Shown: positions 9,015 through 17,261 of the stretch, piece by piece
Numbering within the stretch: the first letter of the stretch is position 1
Layout of the letters: each line of letters starts with the position of its first letter
Source of the DNA: UBA6522 sp965221035
Lineage (GTDB): Bacteria > Pseudomonadota > Gammaproteobacteria > Steroidobacterales > Rariloculaceae
Assembly: GCA_965221035.1 (NCBI GenBank)
Contig: OZ244860.1
Location: 2,728,001 to 2,792,000 of the forward strand
Reading direction: 5' to 3'
DNA length: 64,000 nt
Program-made: the position numbers and the translations under genes
Notes under the pieces: generated by a model
The model's database searches: none
What the model was told of the DNA's origin: nothing
What the model saw: only the letters and a program-made list of their open reading frames with translations

Positions 9015-9284
9015 GCTTCCACCGGCGAGCGCAAACAGTGCAACGAGTGATCGCGGGAGGCTGATGGCGTTTACCCAAGGTGCGGGAGTCGAGCCGCACT
9101 ATACTCCAACGCCGCAGGCGATGCCAAAGCGAAACGGGCGGCACCGGCGTATTGCCGCGCAGGTCGATGTTGCCGTCCACGGCGTCGGGTTTACCGCCGC
9201 AGCGCTTATAATGGGCCGCCCCCGGGTCCCGCCGGCCTCCTGCTACGGGGCTGCCGGCCGGGCTGGTTGGTGGATCGCTCGCAC

Positions 9285-10850
9285 ATGAAATATCGTTCCC
9301 TGGATGCTCGGCTCGCCTGGTTGAGCGATGAGGACAAGGCTTCGAAGTTGCGGCGGGGGTTGCGCGGTCTCGAGAAGGAAAGCCTGCGAGTCGATCCCAT
9401 GGGACGCCTGGCCGGCACGCCGCATCCACCGGGCCTCGGGTCGGCCCTGACACATCCGTATCTGACCACGGATTACTCCGAAGCGCTGCCTGAACTGGTG
9501 ACGCCCCCCTATCCGAGCAACTGGGAGGCGCTGCAATTCCTCTGCGACATGCACGTCTTCATTGCGAGGCGCCTTAAGGACGAGCTGCTGTGGGCGCAGA
9601 GCATGCCCTGCAGGATTCCTTCGGGCGACAAGGTTCCAATCGCCGAATACGGAACGTCCAATGTCGGGCGAATGAGATCGGTGTACCGGCGGGGACTCGG
9701 CTTTCGATACGGCCGGGCCATGCAGACGATTTCCGGCGTTCATTTCAACTACTCGGCGCCGCAGGAGTTCTGGAGCGCGTTTCATGACAGGGAACAGTCC
9801 GCGCTGAGCCTCAAGGACTTCATTTCAAGTCGGTACATGGGCGCGATTCGCAATTACCGCCGACTGGCATGGCTGCTCATCTACCTGTTTGGCGCATCGC
9901 CTGCGTTCAGCAAGTCCTTCCCGGCGCCCGGGAGCGAATACTTGCGGGAGCTGGATGCCGATACCTGGTACGCGCCCTTTGGCACGTCTCTGCGCATGAG
10001 CGATATCGGTTACAGCAACCAATCGCAGTCGCAACTGCAGATCTCCATGAATTCCCTGGACGATTACCTGGCGGGCATGGTGGCGGCGGTGACCACGCCG
10101 AATCCGCGTTACGAGGCCATCGGAGTGCGCGTCGACGGAGACTACCGCCAACTCAATTCGAATACGTTGCAGATCGAGGCGGAGTACTACAGCCCGATTC
10201 GTCCGAAACCCCCTGCGGTCAGCCCCCAACGACCAACTGTGGCCTTGCGGGAGCATGGGGTCGACTACCTGGAAGTCAGGACGCTGGACATCAACATGAT
10301 GGACCCGCTGGGCGTTAACCGGGTCCAGCTGCGATTTGTCGAGTTACTGTTGCTCTATTGCCTGTTGGACGAGAGTCCGCCGGTGGATTCCGCGGAGCAG
10401 AGCGAAATTGACCAGCGGGATCTGATGGTGGCGCGCGAGGGCCGCAGACCGGGACTTGATCTACCCCGTGACAGCGGAACGGTGGGTCTTTCCCGCTGGG
10501 CGCTTGAGGTGCTCGACAGGCTTCGCGAAGTCGCCGCCATGCTGGACAAGGATGGCGCCGGTTACCTTGATTCGGTGCAGGCGCAGGTGGCTGCGGTAGA
10601 AGATCCTGATCGGACACCCTCTGGTCGAATGCTACGTCACCTGCGGGACGAGGGCGCGAGCTTCTTCGAGCTGACACTCGAGACATCCCGCCAACAGCAT
10701 CGCTACTTTTCGGAACTGCGGCTGCCGGCGGAGAAGGAAGAGTGGCTGGACAGGCTAGCCGCTGACTCGCTCAAGGAACAGGCACGTCTTGAATCCGGCG
10801 CGAGCGAACCCTTCGCGGACTACCTGAGCGACTATTTCGCGCGGGTCTGA
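9285..10850 (+). CDS. gshA: Glutamate-cysteine ligase
   Basis: A 521-residue enzyme close in length to the Escherichia coli GshA (518). It joins glutamate and cysteine with ATP in the first step of glutathione synthesis. Typical motifs are RGLEKESLRVDPMGRLA near the start, THPYLTTDYSEALPELVTPP, GVHFNYSAPQEFW and YLEVRTLDINMMDPLGV. The ATG at 9285 starts the family homology. TTG and GTG codons five to six codons upstream are possible but add nothing. It is transcribed alone and converges with the DUF4143 ATPase gene. Confidence 0.95.
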   Translation: MKYRSLDARLAWLSDEDKASKLRRGLRGLEKESLRVDPMGRLAGTPHPPGLGSALTHPYLTTDYSEALPELVTPPYPSNWEALQFLCDMHVFIARRLKDELLWAQSMPCRIPSGDKVPIAEYGTSNVGRMRSVYRRGLGFRYGRAMQTISGVHFNYSAPQEFWSAFHDREQSALSLKDFISSRYMGAIRNYRRLAWLLIYLFGASPAFSKSFPAPGSEYLRELDADTWYAPFGTSLRMSDIGYSNQSQSQLQISMNSLDDYLAGMVAAVTTPNPRYEAIGVRVDGDYRQLNSNTLQIEAEYYSPIRPKPPAVSPQRPTVALREHGVDYLEVRTLDINMMDPLGVNRVQLRFVELLLLYCLLDESPPVDSAEQSEIDQRDLMVAREGRRPGLDLPRDSGTVGLSRWALEVLDRLREVAAMLDKDGAGYLDSVQAQVAAVEDPDRTPSGRMLRHLRDEGASFFELTLETSRQQHRYFSELRLPAEKEEWLDRLAADSLKEQARLESGASEPFADYLSDYFARV

Positions 10851-10932
10851 GGGAGTCGCGCTTTTCAGTTGCCGGACGGACGACGCGTTGGTCCCGGCGC
10901 GCGATGCCGGGGCCTTGTCGCGGACCGTCGGA

Positions 10933-12159
10933 TCAGGCCCAAAGCTGACTGATCGGCAGGGCGTGCAACCGTTCACAAAATGGAACAACATCCGTGCCCG
11001 TGTACAACACGATACCCCTGATGAATCTTGACCCAGAGACCTCCGCGAGCACCTTGAGGCCGCGGGTTGCGTTTTTTCGTAGCGTGACGGCACCCTTGAC
11101 CTCGATGCCCACCAGTCTCCCGGCGGAATCTTCCAATACCAGGTCCACTTCGACACCGGTCTCCGTTCGAAAGTGATACAAGCGGCACCGCTTTTCCGAC
11201 CAGCCAAGTTGCTTGATCAATTCCATGGCGACAAAGCATTCGAGCACATGGCCGAGCAGCGTACGGTCCTTGGCAAGCCGGTCCCCGTCCATGTCTAGAA
11301 GATGCAATATTAGCCCGCTATCGGTCAGCAGCAACTTGGGTGCCTTTGTCAGGCGCTTGCCGATGTTGGTAAACCAGGCGGGCACCAGCCTGATGATGAA
11401 CGTTGTTTCCAGCAGCGCCAGATAACGTTTCAGTGTCGTCTGAGGAATTCCCAGGGATCGGGACAGGTCAGCGTGTTTGACCAATTGTCCGGTTCTGGAG
11501 GCCAGTAGCGCGAGCAGCCGGGGAATTTCCGACAGCCGCTCGATATTCGCCAGATCTCGGATATCGCGTTGCGTAATGGCGTCGAGATAGGAATCGAACC
11601 ATGCATGCCGGCGGTTGGCGGTCTTCCGCACCAAGGCTTCAGGATATCCTCCGAAGCGGATTCGCTCAATGATCGGTTGTTCCCGACCCGTAGTTGGCAA
11701 GGGAGGTTTATTGGCGAATACGCGGTCGATGAACGTTTCCTGCGTGCCGGAGATTTCACCTTGGGAAAACGGCCACAGCGTATGTATTTCCATCCTTCCC
11801 GCGAGCGACTCGGAAAGCCTCGGCAGGGACAGGATGCTTGCGGAGCCGGTTAACAGGAATTGCCCGGCGTGCCGGTCGGCGTCGACGGCCGCCTTGATCG
11901 CCAGCGCCAGATCCGGCACTCGTTGAACTTCGTCAATGACCGCGGGGCCGTCGAGGCCGGCAATGAATCCCTCCGGGTCAGCCTGTGCCGCCGCGCGGAC
12001 GGCGGCGGTGTCGAGCGTCAGGTAGGTACACGGATGTTGTCTTGAGGCAATGCTCTTGGCAAGCGTGCTCTTGCCGGTTTGGCGGGCGCCCTGGAGGTGC
12101 ACGACGGGCGTATCGTTCAATGCTTCAAGTAGCCGACTGGTTGCATGGCGGTGGATCAT
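10933..12159 (-). CDS. AAA_14/DUF4143 ATP-binding protein
   Basis: A 408-residue protein. The N-terminal AAA_14 domain has Walker A GARQTGKSTLAKSIA and Walker B AVIDEVQRVPDL, with sensor-like FLLTGSASILSLPRL. The C-terminal DUF4143 domain has an ARQTGQLV-like winged-helix segment, ETTFIIRLVPAWFTNIGKRL, and a nuclease-like end with TETGVEVDLVLED and LVGIEVKGAVTLR, resembling a PD-(D/E)XK active site. These proteins are common in accessory regions, with no settled function. The ATG at 12159 follows a GGTGG-like site. A perfect 25-bp inverted repeat occupies the leader. In-frame TTG at 12195 lies inside that repeat and was rejected as a start. Confidence 0.85.
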   Translation of the reverse strand: MIHRHATSRLLEALNDTPVVHLQGARQTGKSTLAKSIASRQHPCTYLTLDTAAVRAAAQADPEGFIAGLDGPAVIDEVQRVPDLALAIKAAVDADRHAGQFLLTGSASILSLPRLSESLAGRMEIHTLWPFSQGEISGTQETFIDRVFANKPPLPTTGREQPIIERIRFGGYPEALVRKTANRRHAWFDSYLDAITQRDIRDLANIERLSEIPRLLALLASRTGQLVKHADLSRSLGIPQTTLKRYLALLETTFIIRLVPAWFTNIGKRLTKAPKLLLTDSGLILHLLDMDGDRLAKDRTLLGHVLECFVAMELIKQLGWSEKRCRLYHFRTETGVEVDLVLEDSAGRLVGIEVKGAVTLRKNATRGLKVLAEVSGSRFIRGIVLYTGTDVVPFCERLHALPISQLWA

Positions 12160-12173
12160 GTCTTGGAATACTA

Positions 12174-12228
12174 CCACCCAACGGTTGGAAATCAACCATT
12201 GAGTGGTTGATTTCCAACCGTTGGGTGG
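12174..12228. repeat. Perfect 25-bp inverted repeat with 5-base loop
   Basis: Arms 12174-12198 and 12204-12228 are exact reverse complements, separated by TTGAG. Each arm begins CCACCCAACGGTTGG and contains the small palindrome CCAACSGTTGG. It starts 2 bp beyond the stop of the ferredoxin-reductase gene and ends 15 bp before the ATPase ATG, both read on the minus strand. There is no T-run after it, so a normal intrinsic terminator is doubtful. It could be a processing hairpin, an operator or a relic of an inverted duplication. Confidence 0.9.
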
Positions 12229-12229
12229 A

Positions 12230-13480
12230 TCAAGTATGCAACGGTTTGCCGCCGGATGGGCGAGTCAGCAGCTCGCCGAGTTCCCTTGCCGGATCGGCAA
12301 GCAATTCGGGCGGTGGAGACGCACGCTGCGCGATAAGCCGCTTGCCCAACATGAAATCCTTGGGTGAATTGACGGCGTCCACCGCCAGCAGGCTGCCGTC
12401 GCGCAGGTAAAACGCCGCAAACGAATCCGTTGACGGGTCGCCGCGCAGCACGACCCGGTCGTGATTCGGGGAGAGTCCGGCGATCTGCAACTTGATGTCG
12501 TATTGATCGGACCAGAACCACGGCACCGTGTCATACGGCTGCTCGTCGCCCAGCAGGCTTGCCGCGGCGACTTTCGCCTGATCGATGGCGTTCTGAACGG
12601 ATTCGAGCCGAATCCGTTCGCCGTACAGTGTGCTGGGATGATTGGTGCAATCGCCGGCGGCGACGATGGCGCGGTCGCTCGTGCGCGCAAATTCATCGAC
12701 CACGATTCCATTCTCACACGCAAGTCCCGCGTTTGCAGCCAGGTCCGCCACCGGTTCGATGCCGATGCCGACGATGGCCAGGTCGCAGGGGAATTGTTCG
12801 CCGTCAGCCGCGGACACCGCCTTCACGCGGTCGTTGCCGACGAAGCCGTCGATCACCGTGCCGCAGCGGATATCCACTCCCGAGCGGGTGTGGCGGTGAA
12901 AGTAGAATTGCGAGACTTCGGGGCAGACGACCCGGGCCATGACCCGGTCCACGGCTTCCAGGACAGTGACCTTAAGGCCCCTGGTCGCCGCGACCGCCGC
13001 AACCTCGAGTCCAATGTAGCCGGCGCCTATCACCACCAGCCGGTTGCCGGGTTCAATGGCTGCGGAGATCTGGTCGACGTCGGCGACATTGCGCACATAG
13101 TGGATTCCCGGCAGGTCGCCGCCCGGGATCCGCAGTTGCCGGACGCGGCTGCCGGTCGCCAGCAGCAATCCGTCATATTCCAGTGATTGACCGTCATGCA
13201 GCCTGACGTGTCGACGGTCGGGATCGATCTCTTCCGCCCGGATGCCGAGCCGCATCTCCACCCCGTTCTTCTCATAGAACGCCATTGGACGCAGCAACAG
13301 CCTTTCCCGGGCCAATTCGCCGGCGAGGTACTTCTTCGACAGGGGCGGGCGCTGGTAGGGTGGCAGGACCTCCTCGCCCACCAAGGTGATCCGGCCATCG
13401 AATTTCTTCTGTCTGAGCGTGAAAATCGCCTGCGCCGCCGCCTGGCCTCCGCCCACAATGACAATATGCTGGCTGGTCAA
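12230..13480 (-). CDS. FAD-dependent ferredoxin/rubredoxin reductase-type oxidoreductase
   Basis: A 416-residue flavoprotein of the putidaredoxin/ferredoxin-reductase family. It has an FAD dinucleotide-binding motif (IVIVGGGQAAAQAIFTLR), an NAD(P)H-binding motif (LVVIGAGYIGLEVAAVAATR), the FAD-contacting IVAAGDCTNH, and a C-terminal reductase domain with VPWFWSDQYDIKLQIAGL. Such enzymes pass electrons from NAD(P)H to a [2Fe-2S] ferredoxin for a P450 or Rieske oxygenase; no partner is adjacent. Homology starts at TTG 13480 (L-T-S-Q-H), preceded by AAGGA about ten bases upstream, so TTG is the likely start. The far-upstream frame overlaps the divergent qor gene. Confidence 0.9.
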   Translation of the reverse strand: MTSQHIVIVGGGQAAAQAIFTLRQKKFDGRITLVGEEVLPPYQRPPLSKKYLAGELARERLLLRPMAFYEKNGVEMRLGIRAEEIDPDRRHVRLHDGQSLEYDGLLLATGSRVRQLRIPGGDLPGIHYVRNVADVDQISAAIEPGNRLVVIGAGYIGLEVAAVAATRGLKVTVLEAVDRVMARVVCPEVSQFYFHRHTRSGVDIRCGTVIDGFVGNDRVKAVSAADGEQFPCDLAIVGIGIEPVADLAANAGLACENGIVVDEFARTSDRAIVAAGDCTNHPSTLYGERIRLESVQNAIDQAKVAAASLLGDEQPYDTVPWFWSDQYDIKLQIAGLSPNHDRVVLRGDPSTDSFAAFYLRDGSLLAVDAVNSPKDFMLGKRLIAQRASPPPELLADPARELGELLTRPSGGKPLHT

Positions 13481-13559
13481 GGTTTGTCTATCCTTGCCGA
13501 TTGCACGAGAATTCGCATGGTAGCGCGAACTCCAGCTAACGCGTAAGGGACGAGGCACG

Positions 13560-14534
13560 ATGACAAGGGCGATTCGAATCGACAAATTTGGCGGACCGGA
13601 GGTGCTCCGGTGGGTCGACGTGGAGTTGGGCGAACCGGGACCGGGCGAGGCGCGGGTCGCGCACCGCGCCGTCGGCGTCAACTTCATCGACACCTATCAC
13701 CGTTCGGGACTCTACCCGGTTGATTTGCCCAGCGGACTCGGTGGCGAGGGCGCGGGGGTCGTCGTCAGCGTGGGGCCGGACGTGGACTATCTCGCCCCGG
13801 GAGACCGGGTGGCCTACGCGGCGCCGACACCGGCGGGATCGTATTCCGAAGAGCGCATCATGCCGGCGAAGTGGTTGACCAGGTTACCCGACAGCATCGA
13901 CGACGAAACAGCGGCCGCCATGATGCTGAAGGGAATGACCAGCTGGTACCTCCTGCGGCGCGCCTATGTCGTTCAACCGGGGGACTGGATCCTCATTTAT
14001 GCCGCGGCCGGCGGCGTCGGAACGATCGCTGCCCAATGGGCGCGGAACCTGGGGGCCCACGTGATCGGCGTGGTCGGGACCGAAGCGAAGCGCCGGATGG
14101 CCTTGGCCCACGGTTGCGAGCATGTGCTGCTGGCCGACAGCGACATAGCCGAGCAGGTCCGCGACCTGACCGGCGGCAAGGGACTGCCGGTCGTCTACGA
14201 TCCCATCGGCAAGGAGACGCTGCAAACGTCCATGAAATGCCTCGGGCCCAGGGGCCTGCTGGTGAGCTTCGGGAACGCTTCCGGGCCGGTCGACTCGCTC
14301 AACCTGCTGGATCTGCTCAAGCATGGATCGCTGTACGTCACCCGGCCCACCCTGTGGCATTACGTGACCAACCGCGAGGAAGTCGACGAAAGCGCCGGCG
14401 AACTGTTCGCACAATTCGCTGCCGGCAACGTCAAGATCGAGATCGGTCAGCGATTCCCGCTGCGCGACGCCGCCGAGGCCCACCGGGCCCTGGAAGCCAG
14501 GCAGACCACAGGCTCCACAGTACTTCTCCCGTAG
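13560..14534 (+). CDS. qor: NADPH:quinone oxidoreductase (zeta-crystallin type)
   Basis: A 324-residue zinc-free medium-chain dehydrogenase/reductase. Motifs include HRAVGVNFIDTYHRSGLYP at the N-terminus, GEGAGVVVSVG, the NADPH-binding AAAGGVGTIAAQWARNLGA, and YDPIGKETLQTSMKCLGPRG. It probably reduces quinones or other enals with NADPH. The ATG at 13560 has AAGGGA upstream. It is divergent from the flavoprotein gene (79 bp apart) and converges with the SLC13 gene; a palindromic element lies in that gap. Confidence 0.92.
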   Translation: MTRAIRIDKFGGPEVLRWVDVELGEPGPGEARVAHRAVGVNFIDTYHRSGLYPVDLPSGLGGEGAGVVVSVGPDVDYLAPGDRVAYAAPTPAGSYSEERIMPAKWLTRLPDSIDDETAAAMMLKGMTSWYLLRRAYVVQPGDWILIYAAAGGVGTIAAQWARNLGAHVIGVVGTEAKRRMALAHGCEHVLLADSDIAEQVRDLTGGKGLPVVYDPIGKETLQTSMKCLGPRGLLVSFGNASGPVDSLNLLDLLKHGSLYVTRPTLWHYVTNREEVDESAGELFAQFAAGNVKIEIGQRFPLRDAAEAHRALEARQTTGSTVLLP

Positions 14535-14589
14535 GCTCCGCAATATTGCTCCCTTGATTCTTGTACCCTGCTGAGTTGCTTGGCCCAAT

Positions 14590-14736
14590 GGCGAGGTTGC
14601 GCGGCGGCAGCCCCAGTGCGCGTCGTGGGATCGGCACGCGGCCAGGGATGGCCAAAAGCGCCGATCCCCGATGTGAGCCCGCCAGGGATGGCGGGTGAAC
14701 TTGAGCGCACAGGGGCTGCCGCCGCGCAACCTCGCC
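14590..14736. repeat. Nested palindromic element, copy 1
   Basis: Outer arms 14590-14614 and 14712-14736 are perfect 25-bp reverse complements beginning GGCGAGGTTGCGCGG, and pairing continues for six more bases (14616-14621 with 14705-14710) after one mismatch. Inside are two smaller hairpins: GGGATCGGC paired with GCCGATCCC around GGCCAGGGATGGCC, and CCCGCC paired with GGCGGG around AGGGAT. The core closely matches the elements at 25096-25254 and 29218-29362, but the outer arms do not. It lies between convergent genes. Confidence 0.85.
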
Positions 14737-14770
14737 CCCGCGCCACCCAATTCAGATGAGAACGGTGCCC

Positions 14771-17134
14771 TTACGCCGGCGTAACCGGCCAGAACAACGG
14801 CAGCAACACCATCACCGTGACGAAAACCACCACCGTCAGCGGCAGCCCGAGCCTGAGATAATCCCCGAACCGATATCCCCCGGGACCCATCACCAGTATG
14901 TTCGCGGGATGAGAGATGGGGCTGGTGAAGCTGGCCGACGCCGCCATCGCCACGGCCATCATCGCAGTCTGCGGGGCGATGCCCAGGTCGGCGCACGCCG
15001 ACAGCGCAATGGGCGACATCAGCACGACCAGCGCGACGGTGGGAATGATCATGGTGCCGGCCGCCGTGATCAAGTAGAGCGCCCCGATCACCCACCACGG
15101 TCCGAGGGGACCGACGTAATGCATGGTCAATTGAGCCAGGTACTGTGCCGCGCCGCTCTCCTGCATGGCGGTTCCAAGGGGCAGCATCCCGGCGATGAGG
15201 AAGATCGCCCGCCAGTCGATGGCCCGATAGGCGTCCTCCATGGTCAGGCATTGGCTGAGCACCATCAGTGTGGCGCCGATCACGGCGGCGATATAGATCG
15301 GCAGCCACCCCGCCAGCACGCTGACTACCACACCCAGCATGATCCCGGCGGCCAACGGCGCCCGCCGCGTGTCCAGCGCCCGCTGGGTCACCGGTGTCAG
15401 GATGATGAACTCCGGGTCGCGCTCCAGCACGATCAGCCGGTCGCGGGGGCCGAGCACCAGCAGGGCGTCGCCGAGCTCCAGGCGCAATTGGTCGAGATTG
15501 GAGCGGATAGCCTCACCGTGGCGCCATACGGCGACCAGTTCCAGGCCGTAGGTATCGCGGAAATTGATGTCGGTGAGTGGACGTCCCGCCAGACCGGAAC
15601 GGGGTTCCAGGGTGGCTTCCAGCAGGCTGAGCCGGTCGGATTCGAAGGCGTTCAGGTGGGTGTGCCCGCCCTGCTGGATTTCAAGTTCCTGCAATCCGCG
15701 CAGCACGTCGAGATCCTGGCGGCGTCCCTGCATGAGCAGTACATCTCCACCTCTGAGCGGCTGGTCCGGTTCGGGCATGATTTTCAGATCGCCGTCGCGG
15801 AACAGCGCCAGCAGGCGGAAGTCGAAGGCATCCCCGATGCGGCTGCGTTCCAGCGTATCCCCGGCAAGTTGGGATTCAAGGGGGACGCGCACCACGAAAA
15901 TGTAGTTCTGGAGCTGGTAGGTGTCGCGCAGCCTGTCCTCGCCCACCTCCCGGCAGTGGGCGAAGTTGGGTGAATGCTCAAGCTCCAGCGCGCTTTCCGG
16001 CCTGGCCTGCAGAAGCAGCGTATCCGCCGGTCGCAATGGAACATTGGCCAGATTGGATCGGCGCACCAGCGGTCCCCGGCGGATGGCGAGCACATTGGCG
16101 CCATAGGTCTTGCGAAACTCCGAGTGATGCAGGAGGTCGCCGGCCAGCGGCGAGCCTTCCTCCACTACCACCTCCATCAGCTTGACCTGGCCTTCCATCA
16201 GGCCCTGCAGGACCGGTGCCTCGCGCTCGATGACGAGTTCGCTCCAGCGCTGAAATTCGCGAAAGCGGTCCAACCGCCCCTGCAGGACGAGTTGGTCGCC
16301 GCCCCGCAGCACGGTCTGGCGCGACGGCATGAGTTCGGTCTTGCCGCCTTGTACGCGGGCGATGACGATCAGTCCCGCGGCAACACCGATACGGCTCTGG
16401 GCAAGGGTCTTGCCCACCAGGATGGAGTCATGGGGTACGCGCATCTCGAATGCCCTGGAATGCAGCCCGTACTGGGTTCGCAGGTTGCGCTGACTGCGCC
16501 TCTGCGTTTCCTCCTCGGGCTTGATCTCCGGCAGCAGGTGACGGCCGAGCAGCGCGATGAACAGCGTTCCGACGATCAGCACACCCCCGCCGATGGGCGT
16601 GAAATCGAACAGGCTGAAGGGTGCCTCGCCGGCCTGTTGCAGCGCGCCGCTGATCAGGAGGTTCGGCGGTGTGCCGATCATGGTCGTCAGTCCGCCGAGC
16701 AGGCAGCCGTAGGCCAGCGGCATGAGCAGTTTCGAGGCCGGGATCCTGGTTCGCCGGGCGATCTCGATCACCACCGGCAGCATCAGCGCGGCTACCCCGA
16801 TGTTGTTCATGAACGCCGAAAGCGCACCGGCGGTAAGCATGATGACCACGGTCATCGTGCCCCGGCCGGCGCCCGCGAAGCGGAGCACGGTGCGCCCGAT
16901 GACGTTGGCAATGCCGGTGCGGGTCAGGCCGTCGCTGAGGATGAACATGGCCCAGACGGCGATTACCGCGCCGTTGGCGAATCCGGCCACCGCGGCCTCC
17001 GGCGTGACCAATCCCGTGATGGCCAACGCGCCCAGCACCATGAGCGCCGTGACATCCATGCGGACCTTCTCGCTGACGAAAAGTACCAGCGAGAGGCCGA
17101 GGATGATCAGGACGAGGCCGATTTCAAAGGTCAA
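14771..17134 (-). CDS. SLC13/DASS-family transporter with four central RCK_C (TrkA_C) domains
   Basis: A 787-residue inner-membrane carrier. The N-terminal membrane block (about residues 1-195) carries FMNNIGVAALMLPVVIEIAR and MIGTPPNLLISGAL, the two halves of the sodium/anion symporter signature. Four TrkA_C-like regulatory repeats follow (about 215-590, each ending in the pattern LRxGDxLLLQGR). A second membrane block has TMIIPTVALVVLMSPIALSA and SHPANILVMGPGGY. Homologues transport sulfate, dicarboxylates or other anions; substrate is undetermined here. The start is TTG at 17134 with GGCGGA upstream. No ATG is in frame close by. Confidence 0.9.
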   Translation of the reverse strand: MTFEIGLVLIILGLSLVLFVSEKVRMDVTALMVLGALAITGLVTPEAAVAGFANGAVIAVWAMFILSDGLTRTGIANVIGRTVLRFAGAGRGTMTVVIMLTAGALSAFMNNIGVAALMLPVVIEIARRTRIPASKLLMPLAYGCLLGGLTTMIGTPPNLLISGALQQAGEAPFSLFDFTPIGGGVLIVGTLFIALLGRHLLPEIKPEEETQRRSQRNLRTQYGLHSRAFEMRVPHDSILVGKTLAQSRIGVAAGLIVIARVQGGKTELMPSRQTVLRGGDQLVLQGRLDRFREFQRWSELVIEREAPVLQGLMEGQVKLMEVVVEEGSPLAGDLLHHSEFRKTYGANVLAIRRGPLVRRSNLANVPLRPADTLLLQARPESALELEHSPNFAHCREVGEDRLRDTYQLQNYIFVVRVPLESQLAGDTLERSRIGDAFDFRLLALFRDGDLKIMPEPDQPLRGGDVLLMQGRRQDLDVLRGLQELEIQQGGHTHLNAFESDRLSLLEATLEPRSGLAGRPLTDINFRDTYGLELVAVWRHGEAIRSNLDQLRLELGDALLVLGPRDRLIVLERDPEFIILTPVTQRALDTRRAPLAAGIMLGVVVSVLAGWLPIYIAAVIGATLMVLSQCLTMEDAYRAIDWRAIFLIAGMLPLGTAMQESGAAQYLAQLTMHYVGPLGPWWVIGALYLITAAGTMIIPTVALVVLMSPIALSACADLGIAPQTAMMAVAMAASASFTSPISHPANILVMGPGGYRFGDYLRLGLPLTVVVFVTVMVLLPLFWPVTPA

Positions 17135-17189
17135 GATGTGTCCGCCGATCGATTAGGACTTCTGCACCAACAATGCCTGTGCCGCAGGG

Positions 17190-17221
17190 AAAAAAAAGGC
17201 CGGGACACGGTCCCGGCCTTT
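17190..17221 (-). terminator. Intrinsic terminator of the TonB receptor gene
   Basis: On the minus strand, AAAGGCCGGGAC pairs with GTCCCGGCCTTT across a 3-base loop and is followed by a run of eight T residues (17190-17197 as A on the plus strand). It lies 41 bp after the receptor stop and 56 bp before the SLC13 start. Confidence 0.9.
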
Positions 17222-17261
17222 GGCTCTTGTCTGAAGCAAGTCAGCCGAGGACAACTCCTCC

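Noticed and set aside
10893..10911. Hairpin CCCGGC/GCCGGG between gshA and the DUF4143 gene as a terminator
   Set aside because: Only a 6-bp stem and no T-run on either strand; such GC hairpins are common in this DNA.
13884..15308. A 474-codon minus-strand frame across qor, palindromic copy 1 and the SLC13 gene
   Set aside because: It overlaps two recognised genes; the HPWR-like peptide in it is only a translation of the repeat core.
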